Below are positions 34,442-45,786 of a stretch of 64,000 nucleotides of DNA, one piece after another (position 1 is the stretch's first letter; each line of letters starts with the position of its first letter). Source of the stretch: Tetrapyrgos nigripes (Eukaryota; Basidiomycota; Agaricomycetes; Agaricales; Campanellaceae). A model generated the notes under the pieces. It was given only the letters and a program-made list of their open reading frames with translations, was not told the DNA's origin and did no database searches. Made by a program: the position numbers and the translations under genes. The stretch spans positions 1 through 64,000 of the forward strand of contig JAACJM010000058.1 in NCBI GenBank assembly GCA_013368315.1, in the 5' to 3' direction.

Positions 34442-35684
34442 TTACAGCCTCGCGGTCACGTTCTCCTCGCCTACAAACCCTTCCAAAATCCCTACCCACC
34501 CCTCCGGGTCAAAGTACTCATGCCAAGTATGTCCGAATTCCAAATGATCAATCTCTCCTTCCCTAACTACCCTAGCATGGGGTATTTCCCTAATCAGTTC
34601 CTCTGCACACTCCCAAGGGGTGACGGCGTCTCGTTTTCCATGGATGATGACGATTTGAGGGCCATTTGGAGGAGGTGGGAGAAGAGAACGTCCTGAAGAC
34701 GACGGCGAACTCGAGAACGGAAGTAGTCTGAATTTGAGCATGGCTTTGCTTTGAGCGGCTACAGAAATTTGGGATACGGGAACGAGGTTATAGATGTGTT
34801 AGTGCTAAGCAACCACTGCTCGCGATGCAGACACCTGCTCACCAATAATACGCATTGGCCTATTATTCAGAGATTGATGCAAGATAATGATAGAACCATT
34901 TGACGCGTCAGGAAGATGAAAAGTGCACCCGAAAGCAAAATGCAACATACCTCTTCACAACCATTCTATTCAGCAAAAATTCCATCCGCTCCTTATTCCT
35001 CTCATCTTCCAACCAACTCTTATCAAAAGTTGCCTCCATCGTCGGCCTGACAAGCTCTCTCTTCTCTCCATGCGTTAACGGCCTTCCTTTCGCACCAATC
35101 GCGTCAAGTCGAGGGAACTTCAACCCAGCCTTCCCATTCAGCTGACCATTCTCATCTAAGAATACCGACGGCGAACAAAGCGTGCCTGCAAGTACGAGGT
35201 GCGTTATTTTGAAAGGAAGAGGACAGGGTTCCGTTGGGTGATAGGGGAGGAGAACAACTTGTTGTGCGATGACTCCACCCATCGAAAATCCACATACAAC
35301 GACTTGTTTCCATCCTAGGTGAGAGATGAGGTGTAGAAGATCTCTAGCCATGATTTCAATAGATATCTTGTCGTTATTCTTGGGTAGTCTAGAGTCACCC
35401 ATGCCTCTATGGTCATAGGTCATTACTAGAAGCGTAAAATGATTGTTAAACTCCGAATTCGAGACTGACTTGGAACCGTAGCAACATGATCAAAGTAACT
35501 CACCAGGCCTCGTCCTTGCAAGCCTCGGTACAAGCCTATCGAAATCACATCTCCTATTGCTCATCCCACATACGAATATGAAAGGTTTACGTTCAGGATG
35601 GTCCTTCAGGTGGTGTTTTCCTGCGATTTCGTATGTTAGAACAGCGCCGTCTGGGGTTGTGCATGTTGAGGTGAAGAGCGACAT
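34442..35684 (-). CDS. Alpha/beta hydrolase, 329 residues
   Basis: Four exons in frame: 35684-35504, 35425-34951, 34859-34843 and 34758-34442. The third exon is only 17 nt but restores frame exactly. The fold markers are FVCGMSNRR near residue 37, YDHRGMGDS (residues 64-72) and the nucleophile elbow GFSMGG (Ser108). Near the C-terminus come HGKRDAVTP, supplying the acid, and DHLEFGH, supplying the His. There is no signal peptide or transmembrane segment, so it is probably cytosolic. Substrate is unknown; the family includes esterases, epoxide hydrolases and lyases. Confidence 0.85.
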
Positions 35685-36852
35685 TTTAGCAGCTAGTCGT
35701 GGGTGTAGCTTCGGTACCGTCGATCGCTCTTCAGCCCGGGACGTAGAATCCAGAGATTGGGGTGGAAGAGAGGATAGAAGGAGCTCGCATCATGAAAGTC
35801 GGGTTTGTGAAAACCGGATTGCCGAAAGCGTCAATTGTATTTTTTGATTCTCAGCGTCAAACCAATGGCCATAGGGAGTAGTCACTACCTACAGACCGGG
35901 ACAAATACTGATATGAGTACCTGTGTAGGTGTTAGCGTAAGAAAATGAGCCTGAGAGGAGGAGGAGTGGAGATATAACTTATGTACAATACAATTAAAGT
36001 ACAGAATAGTCTCAAGTAGGATGTAATAGGATTTAAGCAGGGATGCCCCAGAAACCTAGCCAGCTAGGCCTTAAGAGAGCGATTAGGACGGGAACATTGA
36101 ACAAGACAACATGTACAATGACTTGACAATGATAAGAATCACATCAAGGGAGAGCGTGCAGGGCGTGAGTGTGGATTCTAACTAAAATGTACTTTCATAG
36201 TGTAAGAGCGTAAGGTAGGCAGGTACGGATATGCAGATGATGGTTAAAACAGCGGGTCAATATAGATTGTACGTATGGTATCGGTGTGGTAGTGCTAATG
36301 GAGTCATGGTGGTGCCAATGTAAATGTACGTGTCGTATAGAAACAGAGAGTAGAGGATGATACGATTGAGGATAGAAGAGCAAAGAATGATGGACAGCGT
36401 TGAATTGAGACATCAGAGGAATTGATGGTATAGATTGCGAAGAGTGCGAGTACGAGTAAGGATGGCAAATGCAAGCATATTGCAAGGACAGCAAAAACAT
36501 CAAAGCATGTGGTAGATGTTCTGAAAGTGAGCGTCAACAAGTATGCCGGATGTCAAAATCCTTGTCCACCAGTGAGTCAGATAATGGGAGTGCAGAGGGT
36601 GATATCCAAGATGATGCGAACAGGACGCGAGCAATATAGATACATCGAAAAAGAAGAAAAGGTGGTGTACAAGTCGATCCGATATTCCGACATACGTACT
36701 GGTGGTAGTGGGGGAGATAGTGGTGAGGGTAGTCTTGGTCGGGAGCGTTTTGGCCGCACCAGTGGTTTTGAGCGTGTTCTATGCCGGATGGAGGTCGATT
36801 GGGTAACTCGTGGGAAAACAGAGGCTCAGAACGTCTGGGATATGTGGAACGA
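35685..36852. other. Intergenic region between two alpha/beta hydrolase genes
   Basis: It holds the promoter of the first hydrolase (left) and the 3' region of the second (right). Long open frames on both strands have no motif or consistent splicing. No gene called. Confidence 0.55.
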
Positions 36853-38399
36853 TCAAGAATCACTCAAGAACTTGGTCATGTTCTGCACAATCTCATCTGG
36901 GTGACTGACAGTCAAATCGTGCCCTGCGCCCTCAATAGTGACGAGCTGCGCATCGCAGCCCGAAGCATTGACAAGGGATTGGATTTGAGCGGCGTACTTG
37001 TACGGCACGGTGTTGTCCTTTGTGCCCTGCAGGAACCAAGAATAGATCAGTATAAAGCTACGTCGCGGGAAGAGATGGCGGGAAGGAATGCGGACATCTG
37101 ACCAAGAACACGTACGTGGATTATTAGTAGACGCCTGCCTTTCCAAACATCGCTCTTAAAGCTGTCTTCCTCTCCTCTCACTGGTCCATCACGTAGACTT
37201 GACGAAATAGCAGCGTTATAGCCAGAGAGATGTGCTGACTGGAGTCGCACGATCTAAGGAAGACCAGTCAGCCATTCAAGCTACCACCATTTTTAGCGTG
37301 CGCATATCTCACCTCTTGTATCGGGTCAACGGGCTTATCAGAAGTCTCATTGGCCGAATCCGTGAGTCGTTGGATAAATTTCTGCATCAAGGGTAAAATG
37401 ACAACGTCAGTGGCAACGTCATAGGAACGACTTCGACCCACTTACCCTCGCAAGCCAGCTGGAAGTGAGGGTTTGTACTAATGGCGAAGACATAACTTTT
37501 GTTGTTCGGGAAAGATCCGAGGTCTAGATATTCCTCCGTCACTAACAATGTTCTAAAGATGCAAAGGGCAGAGTTGCATACCTTGATAAGCCCTGCTGAA
37601 GCCACTACCACAACCCTGTCTTCGACGAGTTCTGGGAAATTCGCCGTGAACGCGGCTGTCAGAGCACCACCCTATCAGAAGTTGAGCATAGAAGAGAACA
37701 CGAAAGAACGTGAGCAAGGTATTCCCAAGGGGAAAGCTACCACTGACCATAGATACGCCAAATACGTGGGCTTTTTCCCATTTGATATGTTGCATCAACA
37801 AAGCAAGTTGGGTCACATATAGTGTCGTATCATATGTCGTCTGGGGTGCATCAGAGTAACCACGTCCGTACAAGTCTGTCGCGGCATCAGAGAAAATTAA
37901 GCACAGGGACCATTAGGATAAACCGCAGCACACACCATAAAGTAAAACACGATAGCCTCGAGCAGCCAATCCAGGCGCGACATCTTTCCAAATTAAAGCA
38001 GGTATCGAAAGACCATGTATGAGCACGATCTATGGACCACAGTCAGCGTGCCAACATACTAGACTGTCAGAATCGCAGAGCGCACCTTCTTCCCATCTTC
38101 AGGACCCAGCATCCAATACTTGACCTACACGTCCAAATTTAGAAAATTCTTGTCGCGCAACTTTTGTTTAATGTAATACACCATACCTTGCCGTAGGGAA
38201 AACGCGCGTATCCTCCCACTCCATAAAAGTCTTCAGGATAGACAGACCAGGATTTGGCTTGCTTTGGCAGACTTGCAAGACTCGGGGAAACTTGTATTGA
38301 CTCTGGCCGGTTAGGGAAGGCGGCGAAGAAATATGAAGTCAACAAGAATGGCGGTATAATGAGCAACAGGTAGGTCAGGCAATGGATTTTTTTGCCCAT
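36853..38399 (-). CDS. Membrane-anchored alpha/beta hydrolase
   Basis: About nine exons join in frame from the ATG at 38399 (MGKKIHCLTYL) to the stop at 36853, about 340 residues. The N-terminus is one hydrophobic helix (TYLLLIIPPFLLTSYFFAAF), so it is a signal anchor. The hydrolase fold follows: IVLIHGLSIPALIW, YDLYGRGYSDAP, the elbow GVSMGG with Ser near 157, HGTKDNTVP with the acidic residue near 287, and GAGHDL with His near 320. The family is similar to monoacylglycerol-lipase or serine-hydrolase proteins tethered to ER membranes. It is not closely similar to the hydrolase at 34442-35684. Confidence 0.8.
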
Positions 38400-40014
38400 C
38401 ACCGAGTTTGAGATTCCGGAAGAGAATGAGGAGAAAAGAGAGACCGACGTGGAAGCAGAGAAGATAGAGACAACAAGTCTGTTTTGACAACAACTTTTTT
38501 TGGGTTGTACTAAACGGACAAACGCCGCGTGCCTATATTTGCACCGCCACAGGTTCTCATTCTCATTCTCCCTTTCGTCTCCGCACTTTTCAATTTGTCT
38601 CGTGTCTCGCCTACGGTCTAAGGCGCTCCGGTACTCAAGGAAATGGCCGTTCAGAAACGCTGGCACTGTCATCTAGGCTACTATGTAGCTGCATAACTGG
38701 CACGAAGTGGGTCGATACCCTTGGAGTCGGGTAAACAGCGTGCCAGCCGGGAGCTCTGGCTACTTAGATGTTGTCCGCAACTGTTTCATTCTGGATATGA
38801 TCTTCGCACATCTGCCACTCTGATACATACTCAAAGCAAGAGGTGTTGAAGGCTTCATCAGAAACTTACTACGGCGTAGTCGTTCTTTCCTTTGTCCTCT
38901 CGGTTGCTTTTGTCTAGAGTCAGAAGTTGTCTACCTGCGGCCTGATATTCGATGAGGTTCCTTCCGCCGGCGGTCGCAGCTTTGGGATGTACTAGTAGCC
39001 GTGTCTCAGGTCTGCATATGAAGGCCTACAATACAATGGATCTCTCTTGCTTTCTTGTCGTTCACCAAATGAAACAACGATCCTACGGATACCACATAAA
39101 AGTCTTGATGGCCGGAAATTGAAATCACCGCTCGTCTTCTACTGTCATGAACGGTTTCCGTTCTGTTACTTGGACGTTGGCTTCTCCTTGCCCGCCCTTG
39201 TGGAGTATCCCCCAATGTTGTTCCACAATCACGTCCTGAGGGCTTTGGCACTGGGAACAGCGCCCAGAGAACATGCTGGCCTCTTCTCAGGTAGCGTGCC
39301 GTTCTGAAACGGAGGAGGATCCAGATTTCAAGAATTACTCATTGTCGGACCGGTAGTCGATAGACTCAACTACTCATTAAATACTGAGGCCTGAGGATCG
39401 AACTGAGGATCAGGTTGCCAACTCTTTCCTCCTTTCAAGATAATACACGTTATACGGGCTGAACGCTTTGGTCATAGTTGGTCCTACGAGATGAGAATGA
39501 AGAGCGGGCCGAAGTTCCCTGAGCTTGGGATGAAAGAAGACAAGAGCTTCCTAGGCCGACGATATCGATATGGGCGATTCTTCATCATCAGAGTTGCTTG
39601 GGGCGGTTGGAATTTCTAGTAGGACAATTTACAGGTCATAAGGAGGTCAGTTCCCAGCTTCAAATTCGTCCTCTGTCGCAATTTTTATTCACTATGACAC
39701 CAAAGCGCCACTGCTTCTAGCTATTATTTCGTGTTCCGTCATTTCTGTATAGAGTGTGCCTTGGTGAGCATGCGCTGAGCTTGAGATCCGATCCGAGTGC
39801 TTGCCAGGCACTAATACTGCTTTGTCCAAATTCAAGCGTAGACTGATACTCTTCGTCTTCAGGACGTTCTCTTCTTCCTCCTTTTCATGACGGATCCGGA
39901 TTTTTCATCGTAAGAGGGTGGTTGGAGTATAATTATTTGGCTGGGAGAGGAGACGGTGACTATGAGGCTGTGAAAAGCATGTGGACATCTCTCATAGTTT
40001 TACTTCCTGGAAAT

Positions 40015-40080
40015 CCTATATCCTATATATTATATCCTATATATATCCTATATATTATTTCCTATATTTTCCTATATATT
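40015..40080. repeat. AT-rich low-complexity tract
   Basis: Irregular repetition of TATATCCTATATATT-like units. It is non-coding. Confidence 0.8.
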
Positions 40081-40152
40081 AAGATAGGACGGGCCTGGGA
40101 AGAAACAATATTTACATAATCATTACTAAGCAATGTCCCTACGAATCCCTAA

Positions 40153-40290
40153 CCAGCACGCCGAAAATACAAAAATATCCGCTCGGCAGAAAGGCGTACA
40201 GAAACACACTTTTTTACAGATACATCTTATATCAGTAGTAGTGATGTGATCTATCCGTCGAGCGGATATTTTTGTCTTTTCGGCGTGCAG
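40153..40290. mobile_element. Foldback element of about 138 bp
   Basis: Arms GCACGCCGAAAA and ACAAAAATATCCGCTCG at the left are mirrored as CGAGCGGATATTTTTGT and TTTTCGGCGTGC at the right, around a loop of about 70 bases. It is followed at once by two GC-rich hairpins, CGGGGCCGCAGGCCCCG and GAGCGAAGCTC. Confidence 0.7.
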
Positions 40291-40996
40291 ACGTCGGGGC
40301 CGCAGGCCCCGACCGAGCGAAGCTCGTTGGAATTGAAATATGACTGACAGTGAGCGCATTGCACTGCCACAGTCCTCGGTTATGCCTCGTGGCAGCCGAG
40401 TGCAATGTACATCTTCTTTCTCTTCTCCTCTATCTACTCGATACGGGTAGTCCTTTCCTAATACAGCATCTCTCGTTAGGATCTACTAATTTCTGGCAGC
40501 CTGCCCAAAGCTTCGTTTTCAACATTGTCGCAGCAGGAATCTTAAACTTGAATGGCTGTAAATACCCATAGGAAGTGTAACGCGACCTAAGCGGCCCCGC
40601 AAGAAGCTAAGCATTGTGATTGATCCACCGAGATCCTCTGATGTCCCTTTCAAAGTTGTATGCACAGTCCACCTGATTCTTATATGGCTCTTGCGAAAAT
40701 TCTGAACCAGAACAGCAGATTTTCAGACTGTTTACAGCTTGGCGTAAAGACCCGGCGCACGCAATATGGCCTCACGCCAACGCAATTGTAAGTATCTAGT
40801 AAGCGAGCTTGTGAGCCGTTGAGTCAGCCTAGGTCAGCCTAGGGGAGACTAAGTATGATGTGTTTACCGGCTACAAAATTTTCCACCATACTTAAACGAT
40901 GCTCCACATGGTTCTCGATTCTCTCTACTCTCGTTTCATCTTCGTTCTTTACCCGACGTGTTCGCCCCTTCCCGAAAAAAGGCTCCCAAAAAGGCC

Positions 40997-43321
40997 ATGT
41001 CTGCCCCAGCCTCGAAGAGCAGTTTCGATCAGTACAAAGACCCTCACGACCACGACCATGACCAGGAACCCGAGGTTATTGTAAAGCCCAGTTCAGCATC
41101 TGACAATGACGGAGAGTCGTTCGACAATGTTCCGAGAGAAAATCGGCGAATCGGTACACTTTCTGCAACCATGCTTATTGCGAATCGGATGATCGGGACT
41201 GGTATTTTCGCTACGCCAGCTTCCATTCTGGGTGGTGTAGGATCAATAGGATTGGCATTGTTCATGTGGGTCATTGGTGGGACTATTGCTGCAGCAGGGT
41301 TAGCGGTGTATTTGGTGCGTTTGCAGTCCAATTTTTCATCGAGTCTTTTTTCTAAGACTGTAATAAATATAGGAATGGGCCACGGCTCTACCTCGTTCAG
41401 GAGGAGAGAAGAACGTTAGCTTGCTTCACAATTGGCGTCTGCTACTGCCTCGTTGACATACGGATCTGAATCTTTGGCAGTATCTCGAATATTCCTTCCA
41501 GAAACCACTCTATCTTATAACTTGTGTGCGTCTCATCTCTAGGCATGCTGTCATATTTAATTGCTCAAGCCATCTCTAGATTTATGCCATATATGCAGCT
41601 CTTCTTGGATGGCCGTCCGGTAACTCGGTGTAGTACGTCCATGTCCCAGTTATCTCGTTTTCGACCTGAAGCTCAGCTAACTTTTACTTTCCCTCAGTAC
41701 TGGGGAAATGCTTCTCAATGCCGCGGGGACTGAAGTCAATAGATGGAATCAACGTGGAATTGGTGTGGCCGTAGTGACTTTTGCACTCATCATCCATGGA
41801 GTTTTGCGTACGTCCCATGTCTTTTTTGATAGCATACGTCACCACTAAGACTGAGATTGCCTCCATACAGCTAAATGGGGCCTTCGACTGCAAAATATCT
41901 TGGGTATCTTCAAAATCGTTGTACTGTTATTTATCATATGTACCGGATTCGCTGCATTGGCTGGAGTGAGTCGATTTTCTCGGGAGCGCTATGTCCCGCT
42001 CTCGGACACGACTAATTCATCAATTTACAATAGCACGTCCCTGGCGGCAGACCACACAACTTCACGAATGCTTTTGCAGGAACGAAAACGGATGCCAATT
42101 CTTTCATAAATGCAATGTATAATGTCATTTGTGAGCCACACTTCTCCTTACCAATCTGCAGTTGACTGATGAAGATGTTGCTTCCAGGGTCGTTTATTGG
42201 TTATTCCAACGCTTTCTACGCCATGTCGGAAATCCAGAATCCCATTCGAATTGTCAAGCGCGCTGCTCCTCTAGCTATGATCCTCGTGACGGTGCTTTAC
42301 CTGTTGACCAATGTAGCATTCTTTGCTGCAGTGCCAAAGGTGAGTTTCATTCCTTTGAACACCCATAATCTAGTTGGGAGCTTATGGTGTACATAATATG
42401 GGTAGGAGACAATCCTTTCCTCGGAACGACTACTGGCTGCCGAGTTTTTCGGTGAATTTTCCTTTCTCCCTTCATGCCGATGCGTGCTCCATCTCACTGC
42501 TACTTTTTTTCTGCACTTTACCAGGTATCATGTTCGGCAAAAGAGCTAATCAAGCCATATCAGTCCTCATCGCCCTTTCTGCCATTGGCAACGTCTTGGC
42601 AGTACTTTTCTCCCAAGGACGTATCAATCAAGAGCTTGGAAGAGAAGGTGTCCTGCCTTGGTCCAAGTTTTGGGCATCCAACAAACCCTTTAACAGTCCA
42701 CTTGCGGGATTGGGATTACAGTGGGCTGTTAGTTTGATTATTATCCTCGCTGTGAGTTCTTCGTTCCAGACACATCAAGAAACCGAAGCTTGACCTTTGT
42801 CTTCAGCCCCCAGGAGGCGACGCATACAACTTCCTTCTCAACCTCATTTCCTACCCTCTCAACATCTTCAACACCCTCATCTCCTTCGGTCTCATCATCA
42901 TCTACCTCCAACAATACCTTGCTCGTCGCGATGGATCAACATGGGATTTACCAACATGGGCCCCTCCCGTCCGAGCTACGCTACCCGTAACCGTTTTCTT
43001 CTTCCTCGCCAACATATTCCTCGTCATCGTTCCTCTCGTTCCGCCTGCAGCTGGGAACGAGCCTTATGAAGATATTCCGTATTATTTGCATGCGGTTGTG
43101 AGCTTTGGGCTGTTGGCGCTGGGAGGGGTTTATTGGGTTATTTGGGCGAGGGTCTTACCTAGGATAGGTGGGTACTTGTTTTATCTCATTTTTCTTTTTG
43201 GATTTTTGACTGTATTTCTCTCTCCACTGCCTCTGCAGGAAAATACGAACTCGTACGCGTCGTGGAAGTCGGTTCGGATGGGCTGTCGAGAAATGTATTT
43301 AGGAAGAGGAGCATTGAGTAA
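40997..43321 (+). CDS. Amino-acid permease, MUP1-like (methionine permease family)
   Basis: About twelve exons can be joined in frame from the ATG at 40997 to the stop at 43321, about 542 residues. The hydrophilic N-terminus (PHDHDHDQEP) is followed by ENRRIGTLSATMLIANRMIG and TGIFATPASIL, the signature of LAT-type high-affinity methionine permeases. Later landmarks are EWATALPRSGGEKN, LGWPSGNSV, SFIGYSNAFYAMSEIQNPIR and FFGIMFGKRANQAISVLIAL. Around twelve hydrophobic segments are present, and the C-terminal tail is basic. Expected role: proton-coupled uptake of methionine or related amino acids at the plasma membrane. GTG and ATG codons further upstream are in other frames or less likely. 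Confidence 0.88.
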
Positions 43322-43620
43322 TTGTAACTCGGATACAACTGTACTTCCAAGTAGGCCAAAAGTGGATCACTGGACAGAGACTAAAACTAGCCTTGCTCGA
43401 GACAAACTCAAGACTGAAAACGAAAGCAACTTTGAACAACAGGCGTAACTACTGCTCTGAATGAGCACAAGCGCGTACAGATTCATGCCAGTCCTACAAT
43501 TGAACGTAACAAAGTAGTAGTACAAAATACAACGCGTCAAAGAGCTCCAATCATAGGACCTATTGACAGAAGATGCGTTAGTGAAAGTCACCCTTTCACT
43601 CGTTCTGTGAAACTCACCAA
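43322..43620. other. Short convergent intergenic region
   Basis: It lies between the permease stop and the cerato-platanin stop. Nothing else seen. Confidence 0.6.
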
Positions 43621-44058
43621 TTACAATCCACATCTCGACGCTGCGACTTGACTAGCAGTAACATCCACAACCCCGAGTTCAACCGCTTGTCCGCCAGTCA
43701 ACTCGTCCATAGCAGCCTGAGCGACATTAAACCCAGTACCGGCGTGATCAATTGCCAGAACGTTGATGGACTTGGTTTTCCCACTGTTGGTGTAAGACAA
43801 TTTCCAGCACGTTCCGCAATTGGTCGAGTTCCATCCGGCAACGGCTTGTGCTGCACCGACGTGAGGGAACCCAGGGATATCCCCGATCGTTTGGAACCCA
43901 AAACGAGTGATGAGACCGTTGGCACCGTCAGAGCATGCGACCGTGGTCAGCGAAGCGCTGGGATCGTCGTAGTGGTTGTCGTACCGGAGTTGGACGGCAC
44001 CTGTGATGGATGGGAGGAGTAGAAAGGCGGCAGAGGTGAGGCCAGTGAAGAATTTCAT
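43621..44058 (-). CDS. Cerato-platanin family secreted protein
   Basis: One exon of 145 residues, the usual size. The signal peptide is MKFFTGLTSAAFLLLPSITG. The mature part starts VQLRYDNHYDDPSASLTTVA. The four conserved cysteines occur in the expected order (ACSDGANG, NCGTCWKL, and SRCGL at the end). Other family motifs are RFGFQTIGDIPGFP, VAGWNSTNCG and LAIDHAGTGFN. Such proteins are small, extracellular, expansin-like carbohydrate-binding proteins secreted by fungi that bind chitin oligomers. A TATA box lies about 80 nt upstream. The family includes plant-defence elicitors, but the role here is unknown. Confidence 0.95.
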   Translation of the reverse strand: MKFFTGLTSAAFLLLPSITGAVQLRYDNHYDDPSASLTTVACSDGANGLITRFGFQTIGDIPGFPHVGAAQAVAGWNSTNCGTCWKLSYTNSGKTKSINVLAIDHAGTGFNVAQAAMDELTGGQAVELGVVDVTASQVAASRCGL

Positions 44059-45786
44059 CGTGAGGATGAGTGGTGCGAGTTGTAGAGGCTGAATGTCGAG
44101 TACGAGCTCTGGGGAAATAGGTGCTGTATGTCCAGCTTATATACGCTACCAGGAGGCCTGGTACATCGGAAACAAATGGCCGCTGAGGATTCAGAAATTC
44201 AGTATCGGTGTAAGACAGCCTTGATAGACCATCTTCAACGATGAAGGGGTATAGGGAATGTATGAGCTGCATAGAACATTGATCCGACGTGAACTTCTAG
44301 AGGGTCTAAACATCCGATACGAACGAAGCTTGACCAATGAACAGGTTTTGAGGAGTCTCCAGGTCTTGATATCTTAGGTACGGCGGACCGTCATTACTTG
44401 CGGGCATCGACTCGGTGAAGACTCGCCTACTCTTGTTCTAGACTTGCTCTACAGTCATGCCTAATCCACCATGGAGGACTTGACAGTTCAAGGGGTTTTT
44501 GAGGAACGAGGAACCACAGCTCTACGCCCCATCAACGAGATTCCAGGGAATAGCCTGAGTTTGTGAAGCTCGAACATCGAGGTCCCTCTATCGGCATTTC
44601 TAATGGGTTCCTACACACTGATGGAAACCTACGGCTGATTCAAGGTAATTGAAATGTTCGAAACTGAGTAGACTGGTCATAAGACAAAGTTTGTCTGGAA
44701 GAAGTCGGTTTTATTATAAACATATTAGTCATGGCAACGAAAGAACAGGGCCAGAGACGTGTTGAGGATCGGATGGTTGAAGGCTGCGTTGAAAATCATC
44801 GAAAAAGTCAGGTTGACGAAGACAGTCAGACCAAGATATGGAGCAGTAGACACTGAAGAGGAATTTAGCGCAAAATGAAGAAGAGCAGGGAGTATAAGGC
44901 AGAACGCAGCAATCCACCAATCTCAGTTGATTTTCACCATGTATCTCTTCTCTCCATTTCAGTTCCCATTTCCGCTTTAGTGAATGCATCTAGTCGCCCA
45001 GCTAGTTCTCTCCAGTCCGTTCCTGCATTTGCTAGCTGCTCGTCCTATTGCCAGTCAGTCATACAGTCACCAGAGATAGAGGAAGTACTCATCGTCTTGG
45101 ACCGTCTATATTGTGCAGGCGGAGTCTGAGGAGGCTGCATGTCTGTGGGGCTCGTTCATGGGCTACGGCCATTGGCTCAAGAAGGTAGAATAGAGACCTG
45201 TCACGACGACGTTATGGTTGATCATAAACAACTCGCGAAGCGGCCATCTGGACCATTCCCAGCTTCAAACCGCTCTTTTCCGTACTCGAACGGCCACCGA
45301 TGTCCAAGACGTCTGGATCTGCACTTTAAATTTGATGCTTTGTATAAACCTCATGGCTCATATAAGTAACTCTTCGCCCACCGAAGTAACCTCATGCCTC
45401 GGATACTCTTCACTTTCTTCTTCACCTGTCTTCTTTGGCACCTTCACCTGCATAGGCGGCAAGATACACGTCCGGCCCTTTTCTTCGCTGACAAACCCAG
45501 CTATCTGGTTTTGATCTGGTCCAATGTTGGGTCATCGTTAAATAGCAAAGACGGTGGAATCATCCGCAACGAAAGAAGATGCTGTTTTGAAGTCCACATT
45601 GTGAAGAACACGGGAAATGCCGGAACGATTATCTTCTGCTACAGGAGACTTGGTCCTTCTTGATCAGTGTCCGGATAATACACTCCTCCTCCTCCTCCTT
45701 CAGCGCCAGTTGTCTGGTAGACGACGGTGATTGAGGTGAGCATGAAACAATTCCTCGGATTGTAGATAAATTACAGCTGAACTAGA
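44059..45786. other. Intergenic region upstream of cerato-platanin
   Basis: It holds the cerato-platanin promoter. Short frames around 44729-45663 have no recognisable motif or supported splicing. No gene called. Confidence 0.5.
44136..44143 (-). promoter_or_regulatory. TATA box of the cerato-platanin gene
   Basis: The minus strand reads TATATAAG, with its 3' end about 78 nt before the ATG. Spacing and match are good. Confidence 0.65.

Larger units (their letters stand above)
38400..40996. other. Gene-poor interval with repeats
   Basis: About 2.6 kb with no convincing gene. It contains an AT-rich run of TATATCC units (40015-40080), a foldback element (40153-40290) and GC-rich hairpins just after it (40291-40331). 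Scattered short frames carry no motif. Confidence 0.55.
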
